Positions 8,527 to 17,040 of a DNA stretch of 64,000 nt are shown one piece after another (the first letter of the stretch is position 1; every line of letters starts with the position of its first letter). The stretch is from positions 558,001 to 622,000 of the forward strand of contig JAAFJO010000003.1 in NCBI GenBank assembly GCA_013298145.1, given 5' to 3'. Below the pieces are notes generated by a model. That model saw only the letters and a program-made list of their open reading frames with translations. It made no database searches and was not told the DNA's origin. The position numbers and the translations under genes are program-made. Source of the DNA: Betaproteobacteria bacterium. Its GTDB lineage: Bacteria > Pseudomonadota > Gammaproteobacteria > Burkholderiales > Casimicrobiaceae.

Positions 8527-9288
8527 TTAGCGCGAAGCATTGCGCGCCGCTTGTGTGGCAAAGAGGCAAACTGCGGTTGCATTAGAAACATTGAGGCTCT
8601 CGACCGCGCCCTGCATCGGGATTGCCACCAACGCATCACACTTCTCGCGCGTTAATCGACGCAAGCCGCGCCCCTCATTCCCGAGTACCCACGCCAGTGG
8701 ACCATCGAGGCGGGTGTTGAAGAGCGTTGCGTCGGTTTCCATTTCGGCACCTAGCACCCAGACCCCAGATTTTTTAAGTGTCTCAATGCATTGCGAGAGA
8801 TTGACGACCTCGCAAAGCGGTGTTGTCTCGGTGGCGCCACTCGCCGCTTTCATCGCGACCGCAGAAAGCGGCGCTGAACCATGTTTAGGCACGATCACGG
8901 CATCTGCGCCGAACGCGTCAGCCGAGCGAATGCACGCGCCAAGGTTGTGCGGATCCTGCACCTGATCGAGCAGCAAAAAGAGCGGAGCCGCACCACCATT
9001 CGCGTGGCGCGCTTGCGCGGCGGTGAGAATCTGATCGAAGTCAGCGACGCTCGCGTCTGCCTCTACTAACGCGACAACGCCTTGATGCTCGTCCGATTGG
9101 GCAAGCGCCTTCAGCCGCGCCGGCGGCACCCGTTCGATGTCGATTCCGGCACGCGTGGCCGCTTGGTCTAGGCGTTGCATCCGGGGATCGTCGCGCTCAG
9201 AGCTCGTGTAGACCTCGACGACCGTGCCGGGCCGCCTCTCAAGGCGGGCATTGACCGCGTGGAATCCAATGATGCGAGAAAGTTTCAT
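8527..9288 (-). CDS. rlmB: 23S rRNA (guanosine-2'-O-)-methyltransferase RlmB
   Basis: 253 residues, close to the usual length. The N-terminal L30e-like substrate-binding domain (IIGFHAVNARLERRPGTVVEVY, HQGVVALVEA) is followed by a SPOUT/SpoU domain with motif 1 DQVQDPHNLGACIRSADA, motif 2 WVLGNEGRGLRRL and motif 3 SLNVSNATAVCLF. It methylates G2251 of 23S rRNA in the peptidyl-transferase P-loop, using SAM. ATG at 9288 begins exactly at the conserved MKLSRIIGFHAV. It is divergent from the tRNA-Thr gene. Confidence 0.95.
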   Translation of the reverse strand: MKLSRIIGFHAVNARLERRPGTVVEVYTSSERDDPRMQRLDQAATRAGIDIERVPPARLKALAQSDEHQGVVALVEADASVADFDQILTAAQARHANGGAAPLFLLLDQVQDPHNLGACIRSADAFGADAVIVPKHGSAPLSAVAMKAASGATETTPLCEVVNLSQCIETLKKSGVWVLGAEMETDATLFNTRLDGPLAWVLGNEGRGLRRLTREKCDALVAIPMQGAVESLNVSNATAVCLFATQAARNASR

Positions 9289-9382
9289 GGCATAATTATG
9301 GGCTAGGTTGTTGCAGGCGCTTTGCGCTCAGCAATCACCACGTCGAAGCCCCTCGAAAATCGTTCGAGCGCGGCGACGAAAA

Positions 9383-9458
9383 GCCGATGTAGCTCAGTTG
9401 GTAGAGCAGCGCATTCGTAATGCGAAGGTCGTCAGTTCGATTCCGATCATCGGCACCA
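9383..9458 (+). tRNA. thrW: tRNA-Thr (anticodon CGU)
   Basis: 76 bases with encoded CCA. The acceptor stem GCCGATG/CATCGGC is perfect, the D-arm is GCTC/GAGC, the anticodon loop is TTCGTAA (anticodon CGT) on the stem GCGCA/TGCGA, and the T-loop is TTCGATT. The body closely matches the enterobacterial thrW sequence. In the T-stem GTCAG/CCGAT the fourth pair is A52 against C62, a mismatch where G-C would be expected. The G27-A43 oddity is shared with E. coli. Confidence 0.95.
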
Positions 9459-9682
9459 CATTCCCCCCTTTAGAAACGCGTTGTTCTGCTGTAAATCTTC
9501 GGCAGAGGCGTCTCGTCGGGTCGTGTGTGAGCTCGGCCCGCGTCGGGGCCGAGCCATCACCGTTGGAGAGAACATCGAACCAAGTGGCGCGAGGTAGATG
9601 CGCTACCCCGCAAGGGCACTCGTCATCCGGCCAAGCTTAGATCGGGGCAAGCGAGCGAAAACGATCGTTTTCGCTAAATACC

Positions 9683-12097
9683 CTAACCCGCTTCCGTGTC
9701 CGATGAAACAGGAGCTGGAGCACTATTGTCGCCAACTTGGGCGTCTTTAGGTCCGCGCCCACGACCGCCGCGTCGTTGGTTGCGACGACCACGACCACGC
9801 TGGCGATTCTCTGCGTTTGGATTTGCCGGGAAGCCGCTCTCTCCTGCCAATGCGGCTGGCGCGCCGCCTTGCGGTGGCGCCCCTTCGACGCCGCCCGCCT
9901 CACGCGGCCCACGGCCTCGGCGGTTTCGGTTGCGCCCATTGCGTGGAGCTCCATTCGGGTTGGTATTGGCGTTCGAGTTTGCGTTGGCAGCGACGTTGCC
10001 GTTTACATCACCGCCACGAGGTGTGTTGCGCCCCTGGCCCCGACGGTTACGCTGCTGTCGCGGCCTTCCGTCGCCGCCTGCGCCCCCCGCAGAACCCCCG
10101 ACCGGCGCGACGTTGATGCGGTTGCCCTCTTCGTCAAACTCCGGTGGAGCGCTGCCTGCGCCATTGCGCCCACGACGAAGGTTCGGGCCGCGGCCGGCGC
10201 GGAAGTTCGGATCAACGTTTCCGTTCACCTCACCACCGCGGCCGCGTTTGGCGCGGTTGGGTCCGCGTCGTCCAAGCGTTGGGCTGGTTGCTTCTGCACC
10301 ACCAAAGCCGGGAAACTGTTGTTGTTGCATCGAAGGCTGTGCGCCAAATCCTGCGCCGCCGCGTTGATTGCGCCCGCGACCATTGCGATCAGCGCGCGCG
10401 CCGGGCATCGCGCCCGCATTGGCGGGCGCGCCGTTCCAGATAGCTTCGTGCTCAGTGGCTGAGCGCATCGGTCCAACGGGGCCTTGCGGAAGCTTCCCGC
10501 GAGCGCCACCGAAGCGCGCTGCCTTTTCGAGTTTTTTGCGCGAACGCAGCCCGACGGCTTCAAGCACGTTAAACGTATCGTTTTCGTCGAGCAGTTTGTA
10601 TTGCCCACGCTTGAGCCACGACGGCATATTGACCACGCCGTAGCGAGTGCGAATCAAGCGGCTCACCGTCAAGCCGAGAAATTCGAACATGCGGCGCACT
10701 TCGCGATTACGACCTTCGTTGATGGTGATGCGATACCAATGGTTAGCGCCGTCGCTATCGCGATCAATTCGATCGAGCGAAAGCACGCGCGCTGGGCCAT
10801 CATCGAGCTCGATGCCATCGATCAATTGATCTTCTTGCTCTGGGGTGAGCTCGCCCAAAACACGCACCGAGTATTCTCGAATGATCTCGTAGCGCGGATG
10901 CATCATCCGGTTGGCGAGCTCTCCGTAGGTGGTGAAAAGCAGCAAGCCTTCGGTGTTGAAGTCAAGTCGCCCCATCGCGATCCACTTGCCGTGATCGGGT
11001 TTTGGCAGGCGATCAAAAACAGTGTCGCGTGCCTCGGGATCATCGCGGCTCACGATTTCGCCAGACGGCTTGTGATAAATCAAGATACGCGGGTTGTCGT
11101 CACCCAGCTTGATGCTGACCTTGCGGCGCTTCACGTACACGCGATCCCGCTCGCTCACCACTTGACCCACGTGCGCGCGTTCGCCGTTTACTTCGACTTC
11201 GCCCGACTCGATCAGCGATTCCATTTCGCGGCGCGATCCAAGCCCTTGTTGAGCGAGCACTTTGTGAAGCCGTTCGCCATCACCTGCCGCGTCAGCCATG
11301 GGTTCGCCCGAGGCATCCAGCGCAACCACTCCGTCCTCAGCAGCCGCGCTCTTGCGCGCGGCGCGAATGGCACGCGCTTCATCGCTTCGCACACGGTTTC
11401 GATTTCGATTGCGATTACGACGCGCCGAGGTGTCCATGGGGCGATTCGGATCGCCAAACGCACCCGGGTTGGGTGAGCCTCCGTCTGAATCAGCAAGCTC
11501 TGAGCCGCTTACGAATTTTTCATTGGGGCTAGCGTCAGAATTAGACTGAACTCTATTTTGTATTTCTATACCTGCTTGCCCCGATTCGTCTTGGGGTACA
11601 TTAACGAAGCCACTATCTCTATTTTCGTCGCTGCGCGGAGCCACAAACCCCTCAGGGCGTTCAGCTTTACCGCCACGGCGCGATCGCCGCATGCCCCGCG
11701 CGCGACGCTCGCCCACGTGCGCGCGCTCACCCGATGCATCGCTTGGCGCACCCATCGGCGCGGCGGTGCCCTCGATCGATACGCTAGCTTCGCCGTGTGT
11801 TGGCTGTGCCGCGACCGGCCCAAGGTTCGCGCCCTGTTCGATCACGCCACCGGCAGGCGCGCCGACTGCGAGCACGTCGACTGCGGGCGCGCCAACTGCG
11901 GCCGCCGGATTCGCACCACGCGGCGCACGCGGTGGGCGCGGTGGCCGTGGCGTGCGGGGGCCACGATTGCCTGGGCTTGCGCCAGGCTTTGCCTGCAGTT
12001 TTTGTTTTTTTGCCCAAGCCGGATCAACGTTTCCGTTGACATCGCCTGGCTCGTGATCATCGAAATCGGTATCACTCATCGGTGGGATTTCATTCAT
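9683..12097 (-). CDS. rluB: 23S rRNA pseudouridine synthase RluB with very long low-complexity N- and C-terminal extensions
   Basis: 804 residues, more than twice the usual core. The catalytic core sits in the middle: an S4 RNA-binding domain at about 275-330 (ERLHKVLAQQGLGSRREME), then the RsuA/RluB domain with catalytic Asp379 in GRLDFNTEGLLLF, ending near 515. It makes pseudouridine 2605 in 23S rRNA. The first ~270 residues are Pro/Ala/Arg-rich, and the last ~280 are Gly/Arg/Asn-rich with RNRNRRGRG-type runs, likely disordered and RNA-binding. A short motif (D/E)VNGNVDP recurs at about 19-26, 623-630 and 697-702. Gene order scpA-scpB-rluB is standard in betaproteobacteria; the gap to scpB is three bases. 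ATG at 12097 is chosen; a second in-frame ATG is six codons in. Confidence 0.9.
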   Translation of the reverse strand: MNEIPPMSDTDFDDHEPGDVNGNVDPAWAKKQKLQAKPGASPGNRGPRTPRPPRPPRAPRGANPAAAVGAPAVDVLAVGAPAGGVIEQGANLGPVAAQPTHGEASVSIEGTAAPMGAPSDASGERAHVGERRARGMRRSRRGGKAERPEGFVAPRSDENRDSGFVNVPQDESGQAGIEIQNRVQSNSDASPNEKFVSGSELADSDGGSPNPGAFGDPNRPMDTSARRNRNRNRNRVRSDEARAIRAARKSAAAEDGVVALDASGEPMADAAGDGERLHKVLAQQGLGSRREMESLIESGEVEVNGERAHVGQVVSERDRVYVKRRKVSIKLGDDNPRILIYHKPSGEIVSRDDPEARDTVFDRLPKPDHGKWIAMGRLDFNTEGLLLFTTYGELANRMMHPRYEIIREYSVRVLGELTPEQEDQLIDGIELDDGPARVLSLDRIDRDSDGANHWYRITINEGRNREVRRMFEFLGLTVSRLIRTRYGVVNMPSWLKRGQYKLLDENDTFNVLEAVGLRSRKKLEKAARFGGARGKLPQGPVGPMRSATEHEAIWNGAPANAGAMPGARADRNGRGRNQRGGAGFGAQPSMQQQQFPGFGGAEATSPTLGRRGPNRAKRGRGGEVNGNVDPNFRAGRGPNLRRGRNGAGSAPPEFDEEGNRINVAPVGGSAGGAGGDGRPRQQRNRRGQGRNTPRGGDVNGNVAANANSNANTNPNGAPRNGRNRNRRGRGPREAGGVEGAPPQGGAPAALAGESGFPANPNAENRQRGRGRRNQRRGGRGRGPKDAQVGDNSAPAPVSSDTEAG

Positions 12098-12100
12098 GGA

Positions 12101-12832
12101 TTAGTGGACCGTTCCGGTAGAGGGTTGTACGAGCGCATTGCTGCTACCCGGGGCGTCTGCGGCTTCAAATAAGCCAGCATCGGCGGTGTCAAGGCGGGGC
12201 GCATTTGGCGCGCCGTCTACGGCAAATTCGATCGCTGTTTCGGCATCGATTCGCGCTTGATGGGGATAAACGGGCTCCTGCGGTACTTCGGGGATCTCGA
12301 GCGCGGGATGCGCATCGAGCTCGGCGAGCGGCGGCAGTTCAGCCAAAGAGCGCAAGTTCAGGTCATTCAAAAATTGCTTGGTCGTGGCGTAGAGCGCCGG
12401 GCGCCCTGGCGTGTCTTTGTGGCCAATGGTTTCAACCCAGCCACGATCTTCGAGTGCCTTGAGAATGTTGCTGGAAACGGCCACACCGCGAATCGCCTCG
12501 ATCTCACCCCGTGTAGCGGGTTGGCGGTAAGCGATGATCGCGAGCGTCTCCATCACCGCACGCGAATACTTTGGCGGCTTTTCGGGGGCAAGCCGATCCA
12601 GATGCATCTGCATCTCGGCTTTGGTTTGAAAGCGGTAGCCGCTTGCCACCTGAACGAGCTCGCAACTTGCGCGCTCTTTCCATTCCGCGCCAAGATCAGC
12701 CAGCAGCAGGCGCACCGTCTCAGTTGGCACGGGCGGATCAAAAACTTTTACGATTTCTTCAAGGGGAAGCGGTTCACGTGCGGAAAGCAGCACGGCCTCG
12801 AGTACGCGTTTAGCGTGAGTGAGTTCGTCCAA
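12101..12832 (-). CDS. scpB: Segregation and condensation protein ScpB
   Basis: 243 residues from TTG 12832. It contains the two winged-helix domains of ScpB (AKRVLEAVLLSAREPLPLEEI; PPKYSRAVMETLAIIAYRQPATRGEIEAIRG; LEDRGWVETIGHKDTPGRPALYATT). It binds ScpA and SMC to form the chromosome-condensing complex. The frame extends to a TTG at 12901, but family homology begins at DELTHAKRVLEAVL, and the inner TTG has a GAGAG six bases upstream. No ATG or GTG is available, so the start is uncertain by 23 codons. The C-terminal ~50 residues are acidic/Ala-rich and variable. Confidence 0.9.
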   Translation of the reverse strand: MDELTHAKRVLEAVLLSAREPLPLEEIVKVFDPPVPTETVRLLLADLGAEWKERASCELVQVASGYRFQTKAEMQMHLDRLAPEKPPKYSRAVMETLAIIAYRQPATRGEIEAIRGVAVSSNILKALEDRGWVETIGHKDTPGRPALYATTKQFLNDLNLRSLAELPPLAELDAHPALEIPEVPQEPVYPHQARIDAETAIEFAVDGAPNAPRLDTADAGLFEAADAPGSSNALVQPSTGTVH

Positions 12833-12944
12833 CGATGGCTCTCGATTTTGCGGTTGGAAAGCAACACAAGCTGCGGTTGCGAGCAGCCCTCGCGACAACA
12901 ATCCATGTGCGTCGCGCCGAAGAAGCGTTGTATCGATCTACGAC

Positions 12945-13844
12945 TTAGATCGCTTCGTCGTTTGCCGCATCCGTGCTGGCCGCAACCATAATCCCGCCGT
13001 CGCCGACGAGTTGCACGTAAATGGGGCTGTAGGGTTCCGTTTGCGCGACCGAAATGAGTCGTTCGCGCGATAACTCCAAGATTGCGAGGAACGTCACGAT
13101 CACCATTCCGACCGTCGCTGTTTCCTCGAACAGACTCGTGAATTCTACATGCATCCCCGGCGAGAGCCTGCGCAACACGTGCGTCATGTGCGCGCGCACC
13201 GAAAGCTCGTCGCGCGAAATCATATGGGCACGGTTGACCTTTGCACGGGCAAGGATCCAGCTCCATGCTCGCAAAAAGTCGTCTGGCTCTACATCAGGCA
13301 GCCGCATCGCCGCCTGCTTTTGGAAGATCACTTGGATGATTGCGAAATCGCGTTCAGCCATCGGCAAATCGTCTAGCCCGGCCGCCGCGAGTTTCATTTG
13401 CTCGTATTCGAGCAATCGGCGAACGAGTTCTGCGCGCGGATCGTGCTCTTCTTTCTCAGCCTCAGGCGGACGTGGCAGTAACATCCGCGATTTGATCTCG
13501 ATCAGCATCGCCGCCATGAGCAAGTATTCCGCTGCGAGCTCGAAGCGCTGCGTTGATTTCATCGCGTCAACGTATTCAAGATACTGGCGAGTCAGGCTTG
13601 CCATCGGAATATCGAGGATGTTGAGGTTTTGCTTGCGGATCAGATAAAGCAGCAAGTCAAGCGGCCCTTCAAACGCATCAAGGATCACCTCCAACGCCTC
13701 GGGCGGGATGTAGAGATCCTTGGGCATCTCCGAAATCGGCTGCCCATAGACTTTTCCAAACGAGTGGGGCACTGCCAACGAGGGCGCTACTGCGGCCGCA
13801 ACATTGGGCTCGGGCGGTGTGACTTCGACTACTTCTGCGTTCAT
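12945..13844 (-). CDS. scpA: Segregation and condensation protein ScpA
   Basis: 299 residues. The kleisin core begins at about residue 52 (ALEVILDAFEGPLDLLLYLIRKQNLNILDIPMASLTRQYLEY) and includes the helix AAEYLLMAAMLIEIKSRMLLP. The C-terminal winged-helix region covers VIVTFLAILELSRERLISVAQ. It bridges the SMC heads together with ScpB. The first ~45 residues (PEPNVAAAVAPSL) are a variable extension. It is upstream of scpB on the same strand. Confidence 0.93.
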   Translation of the reverse strand: MNAEVVEVTPPEPNVAAAVAPSLAVPHSFGKVYGQPISEMPKDLYIPPEALEVILDAFEGPLDLLLYLIRKQNLNILDIPMASLTRQYLEYVDAMKSTQRFELAAEYLLMAAMLIEIKSRMLLPRPPEAEKEEHDPRAELVRRLLEYEQMKLAAAGLDDLPMAERDFAIIQVIFQKQAAMRLPDVEPDDFLRAWSWILARAKVNRAHMISRDELSVRAHMTHVLRRLSPGMHVEFTSLFEETATVGMVIVTFLAILELSRERLISVAQTEPYSPIYVQLVGDGGIMVAASTDAANDEAI

Positions 13845-13974
13845 TCAAGTTACCTGAGTCGCGAGAAACTTCGCGCTACGACATTTTAGGTGCGACGCAG
13901 TCATGCGATTTCGACCTGCGATCAACCCATTTGAGCCCGCGCGACAACAACTCACGACCGCCCTGCATGATTCA

Positions 13975-14499
13975 CTAAGCGACCTTCGATGCCCGAATCA
14001 ACGTGGGGCCGACCGCTTTCTCGATGGGCGCTTGCAGGTCTTTGCGTAAACCAAGCAAAAAAGCGATCTCCGCTGCCACGAACATCGGCCCAATCATGAG
14101 CCCCATCAAATCGTCAACAAACGCCGGCTTTCTCTGCTCGTAGTAGTGGCCGATGAATTGCAGCGTCCAACCGATGACAAACAGACTTACGCCGCGAATG
14201 AGCCAGGTCGTCCAGTCGTACGGAACTGTGGCTTGACCGATGGCGACGCATCCGGCGAGAAAGGCCGTGAGAATGAGGCCAAGCCAAAAATCCTGCGACA
14301 AGTAATAGAGCGAAGCAAGGATTGCAAGGATGAGCGCTGGCGTGATCGCTACCCCGGAAAATGTCGTGAACGCGGGGCGCGAGAGCAAAATGACCACCGA
14401 CAGAACAATTAGCGGAACGCCAAAGAAGTGGGTCAGAATATTGCGCTTGTCTCGGTGATAGGCAGCGTAAGTCGTCAAATTTTCGATACCGTTTTTCAT
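13975..14499 (-). CDS. DUF962/Mpo1-like integral membrane protein
   Basis: 174 residues. The conserved YHRDKRNILTHFFGVPL segment (H15, D17, H24) and GHYYEQRKPAFVDDLMGLMIGPMF near the C-terminus define the DUF962/YGL010w family. About four membrane helices lie between them. The yeast homologue Mpo1 is an Fe(II) dioxygenase acting in alpha-oxidation of 2-hydroxy fatty acids, and the conserved histidines fit a metal site. Bacterial function is not settled. Two ATGs lie six bases apart. The Shine-Dalgarno AGGAGGAGG abuts the first, so the second (14499, six bases away) is the better start. Confidence 0.85.
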   Translation of the reverse strand: MKNGIENLTTYAAYHRDKRNILTHFFGVPLIVLSVVILLSRPAFTTFSGVAITPALILAILASLYYLSQDFWLGLILTAFLAGCVAIGQATVPYDWTTWLIRGVSLFVIGWTLQFIGHYYEQRKPAFVDDLMGLMIGPMFVAAEIAFLLGLRKDLQAPIEKAVGPTLIRASKVA

Positions 14500-14642
14500 C
14501 GACATCCTCCTCCTGAGATTCAGTTCAACACTATGAAGTCAGCCCACGAGCCACGACGCGTTCAGTGGCCCACGTTGTGCTGCAATCACAACCCAGTAAC
14601 GACTCAAAAAACGCGCCCGGTAAACAGGAAACGATACGTCAA

Positions 14643-15050
14643 TCAAGTTTCAAACGGCGCAACAAGTTCAACTTTCATGCGATCCGGGTCTTCACAAAAG
14701 AGTGCGTAGTAATCCTCACCGCCCGCATACGGATGTTTATTCTCATAGAGCACGGTGTAACCCTGTTGTTTCACCCAGTGCGTCATGTGATCGACTTGCT
14801 CACGGGACTCGGCGTGAAAGGATAGGTGATTCAAGCCAACTCGTTTGCGATGATACGCCGGTTCCGCGTAGGCTGGATCCACCTGCACAAACGTGATGTA
14901 GGTGTCGCCAAGTTCGTACGTCACACCCCCTGGAAAGTCTCGTCCGTCGCTGTCGCCAAGCCGTCCGAGGAAGTCACCCCAGAACCGTTTCGTGGCGTCG
15001 AGCGCCGAGACGTAGATCTCAACATGATGGAGTACACCAGATCGCGCCAT
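14643..15050 (-). CDS. VOC (glyoxalase/dioxygenase superfamily) protein
   Basis: 135 residues forming one vicinal-oxygen-chelate unit: VLHHVEIYVSALDATKRFW at the start, GLNHLSFHAESREQVD in the middle, and YYALFCEDPDRMKVELV at the end. Likely metal ligands are H in LHHVE, H in LNHLSF and E in KVELV. Members include lyases, dioxygenases and resistance proteins, and the substrate cannot be told. ATG 15050 has GGAG just upstream and is nine bases inside the trpS end. An alternative TTG at 15062 overlaps the trpS stop. Confidence 0.85.
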   Translation of the reverse strand: MARSGVLHHVEIYVSALDATKRFWGDFLGRLGDSDGRDFPGGVTYELGDTYITFVQVDPAYAEPAYHRKRVGLNHLSFHAESREQVDHMTHWVKQQGYTVLYENKHPYAGGEDYYALFCEDPDRMKVELVAPFET

Positions 15051-15058
15051 TTCTCCGC

Positions 15059-16264
15059 TCAATCAAGCTTTGCTAAACCCATAGCGTCGCGCACGTCGCG
15101 CATCGTTGCTTCGGTGACCTCGCGGGCGCGGGCACACCCAGCGCGCAACACGTCTTTCACGTAGCCAGGTTTCGCCTCAATCTCGGCAATACGCGCTTGC
15201 ATCGGCTCAAGCTCGGCCTTCACCGCATCGATCACGGGCTGCTTACATTCGAGGCAACCGATGCCCGCCGTCGTGCAGCCTTCGCGCACCCAAAGCTTAC
15301 GCGCGTCATCTGAGTACACCTGGTGCAGCGTCCATACGGGGCAATCGTCAGGATTGCCGGGATCGGTTCGGCGCGCGCGTTTCGGATCGGTTTTCATCGC
15401 CCGAATCTTCTTTTCGACCGAGGCAGGCGGTTCACGCAAATCGATGCCGTTGCCGTAGCTTTTACTCATTTTTCGACCATCAAGGCCGATGAGTTTCGAC
15501 GTAGGCGTGAGCAATGCTTGCGGCTCAGGGAGGATCGTTTTTCGCGCTCCTGTTAGAAATCCGAACAGCGTCTCTTTGTCAATCGCGGAGAGCGATCCAG
15601 CTTCAGCTACGATCTGCTTGCCCCTTTCCAATTGGGCAGCATCGCCGTTTTGGTTCCAAGCGAGTTTCGCACTTTCGTACTCTTTGCCCAATTTGCCGCT
15701 GAGCTTTTTGATGGCGGCTAACGCTTTATCTTCGAAGCCCGCCTCGCGTCCGTAAATGTGATTGAAGCGTCGCGCGATTTCTCGGCTGATCTCGAGGTGT
15801 GAGACCTGGTCTTCGCCGACTGGCACTTTGTTTGCGCGGTAAACGATGATGTCTGCCGTTTGCATCAGCGGATAGCCAAGAAAGCCGTAGGTCGTCAGGT
15901 CTTTCTCGGAGAGATTTTCTTGCTGCTCTTTGTAAGTGGGCACGCGTTCGAGCCAGCCGAGCGGCGTAATCATTCCGAGCAAGAGCGATAACTCCGCATG
16001 TTGTGGCACCTGGCTTTGCAGGAAGATGGTGCACTGGTTTGGGTCTAGCCCCGCGCCGAGCCAGTCGGCCACCATTTCGAACGTCGATTTCGCAACGACG
16101 CGCGGATCTTCGTAATTCGTGGTCAAGGCGTGCCAATCGGCGACGAAATAGAAGCACTCCATTTGCGATTGCAGGGCAATCCAATTTTTAAGTGCGCCGT
16201 GGTAGTGGCCGAGGTGCATGTAGCCCGTGGGGCGCATGCCTGAGAGAACGCGGTCTTTGAACAT
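15059..16264 (-). CDS. trpS: Tryptophanyl-tRNA synthetase
   Basis: 401 residues, class I synthetase charging tRNA-Trp. The HIGH-type motif is HLGH at residues 17-20 and the KMSKS loop is GLDGRKMSKSYGNG. The family marker GYPLMQTADIIVYRANKVPVGEDQVSH is present. It is about 70 residues longer than the E. coli enzyme because of an insert (KKLSGKLGKEYESAKL to LSAIDKETLFGFL) before the KMSKS loop, a form common in betaproteobacteria. A CLECK pair and another cysteine in RAGCARARE lie in the C-terminal part. The VOC gene overlaps its 3' boundary region. Confidence 0.95.
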   Translation of the reverse strand: MFKDRVLSGMRPTGYMHLGHYHGALKNWIALQSQMECFYFVADWHALTTNYEDPRVVAKSTFEMVADWLGAGLDPNQCTIFLQSQVPQHAELSLLLGMITPLGWLERVPTYKEQQENLSEKDLTTYGFLGYPLMQTADIIVYRANKVPVGEDQVSHLEISREIARRFNHIYGREAGFEDKALAAIKKLSGKLGKEYESAKLAWNQNGDAAQLERGKQIVAEAGSLSAIDKETLFGFLTGARKTILPEPQALLTPTSKLIGLDGRKMSKSYGNGIDLREPPASVEKKIRAMKTDPKRARRTDPGNPDDCPVWTLHQVYSDDARKLWVREGCTTAGIGCLECKQPVIDAVKAELEPMQARIAEIEAKPGYVKDVLRAGCARAREVTEATMRDVRDAMGLAKLD

Positions 16265-16288
16265 ACAGAAAACGAAAGTGCGGGGGAG

Positions 16289-16909
16289 TTATGCGCGAAT
16301 CAATGCGCGCAACATAGAGAAACCAAGATCGTAGAGCGGGCTAAGAATCACGCCAAGTACGCCAGCAACCGCGAGCCCGAGCACTATGAACAAGCCATAG
16401 GGCTCCAACCGTGAAAACTTGTATTCCAGCGCGCCGGGTAGCAGGCCAGCCACGATGCGGCCACCATCCAACGGGAGTATCGGCAACAAGTTAAGCGCCA
16501 TCAGACCGACGTTCCAGAGCATGCCCGCGCGCGCGATGGCGTCGATTGCGCTCGACTCGGCAAATTTAAACACCAGCGCCCACCCTATCGCCATCACGAG
16601 ATTCGCTGCAGGACCAGCGGCGGCTACCCAAATCATGTCGCGCTTTGGGTTTCGCAAATTGCGCGTGTTGACCGGAACGGGCTTGGCCCAGCCGAAGAAA
16701 ACGCCACCGATTAGCAAAGTGAGCGAAGGAATCGCAACGGTGCCAATCCAATCAATGTGCTTGACCGGATTGAGGGTGATACGGCCGAGCATCTCAGCCG
16801 TACGATCTCCGAACACGCGCGCTGCGTAACCATGAGCGGCTTCATGCAGCGTGATCGCGAGCAAAAACGGGATCGCGTTAACCGCGAGCGTGTAAATGAA
16901 TTGATCCAT
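16289..16909 (-). CDS. Site-2 protease family (M50B) membrane metallopeptidase
   Basis: 206 residues, five or six membrane helices. The zinc motif HEAAH is at 22-26, and the second active-site motif NLLPILPLDGGRIVAG supplies the Asp ligand. This short form lacks PDZ domains (rseP is different). It cuts substrates within the membrane, but its target is not known. ATG 16909 starts at the conserved MDQFIYTLAVNAIPFLLA; a longer frame to 16972 adds an unconserved Arg-rich piece. In many betaproteobacteria this gene lies next to trpS, as here. Confidence 0.9.
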   Translation of the reverse strand: MDQFIYTLAVNAIPFLLAITLHEAAHGYAARVFGDRTAEMLGRITLNPVKHIDWIGTVAIPSLTLLIGGVFFGWAKPVPVNTRNLRNPKRDMIWVAAAGPAANLVMAIGWALVFKFAESSAIDAIARAGMLWNVGLMALNLLPILPLDGGRIVAGLLPGALEYKFSRLEPYGLFIVLGLAVAGVLGVILSPLYDLGFSMLRALIRA

Positions 16910-16976
16910 AGCCAATTGTAGGGCGCGCGCCCGAGTGAGCAGAAGCCGCAACGTAAACGCGCGCTCCCACAATAGA

Positions 16977-17002
16977 AAAGGCCACCGCTCTGGGTGGCCT
17001 TT
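16977..17002 (-). terminator. Intrinsic terminator downstream of the porin gene
   Basis: A ten-base-pair stem, AAAGGCCACC with GGTGGCCTTT, surrounds a six-base loop. On the minus strand it is followed by TTTTC. It lies about 40 bases after the porin stop and before the site-2 protease start. Confidence 0.8.
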
Positions 17003-17040
17003 CGATTACAAACGCGATGCGCTTGCGGCGATTTCGCGCG

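Noticed and set aside
10484..11476. Long plus-strand open frame (330 codons) opposite rluB
   Set aside because: It is antisense to the conserved RluB core, has no domain features, and arises from the GC-rich codon bias of the real gene.
12748..13266. Minus-strand frame bridging scpB and scpA
   Set aside because: It overlaps both conserved genes in another frame and shows no homology by eye.
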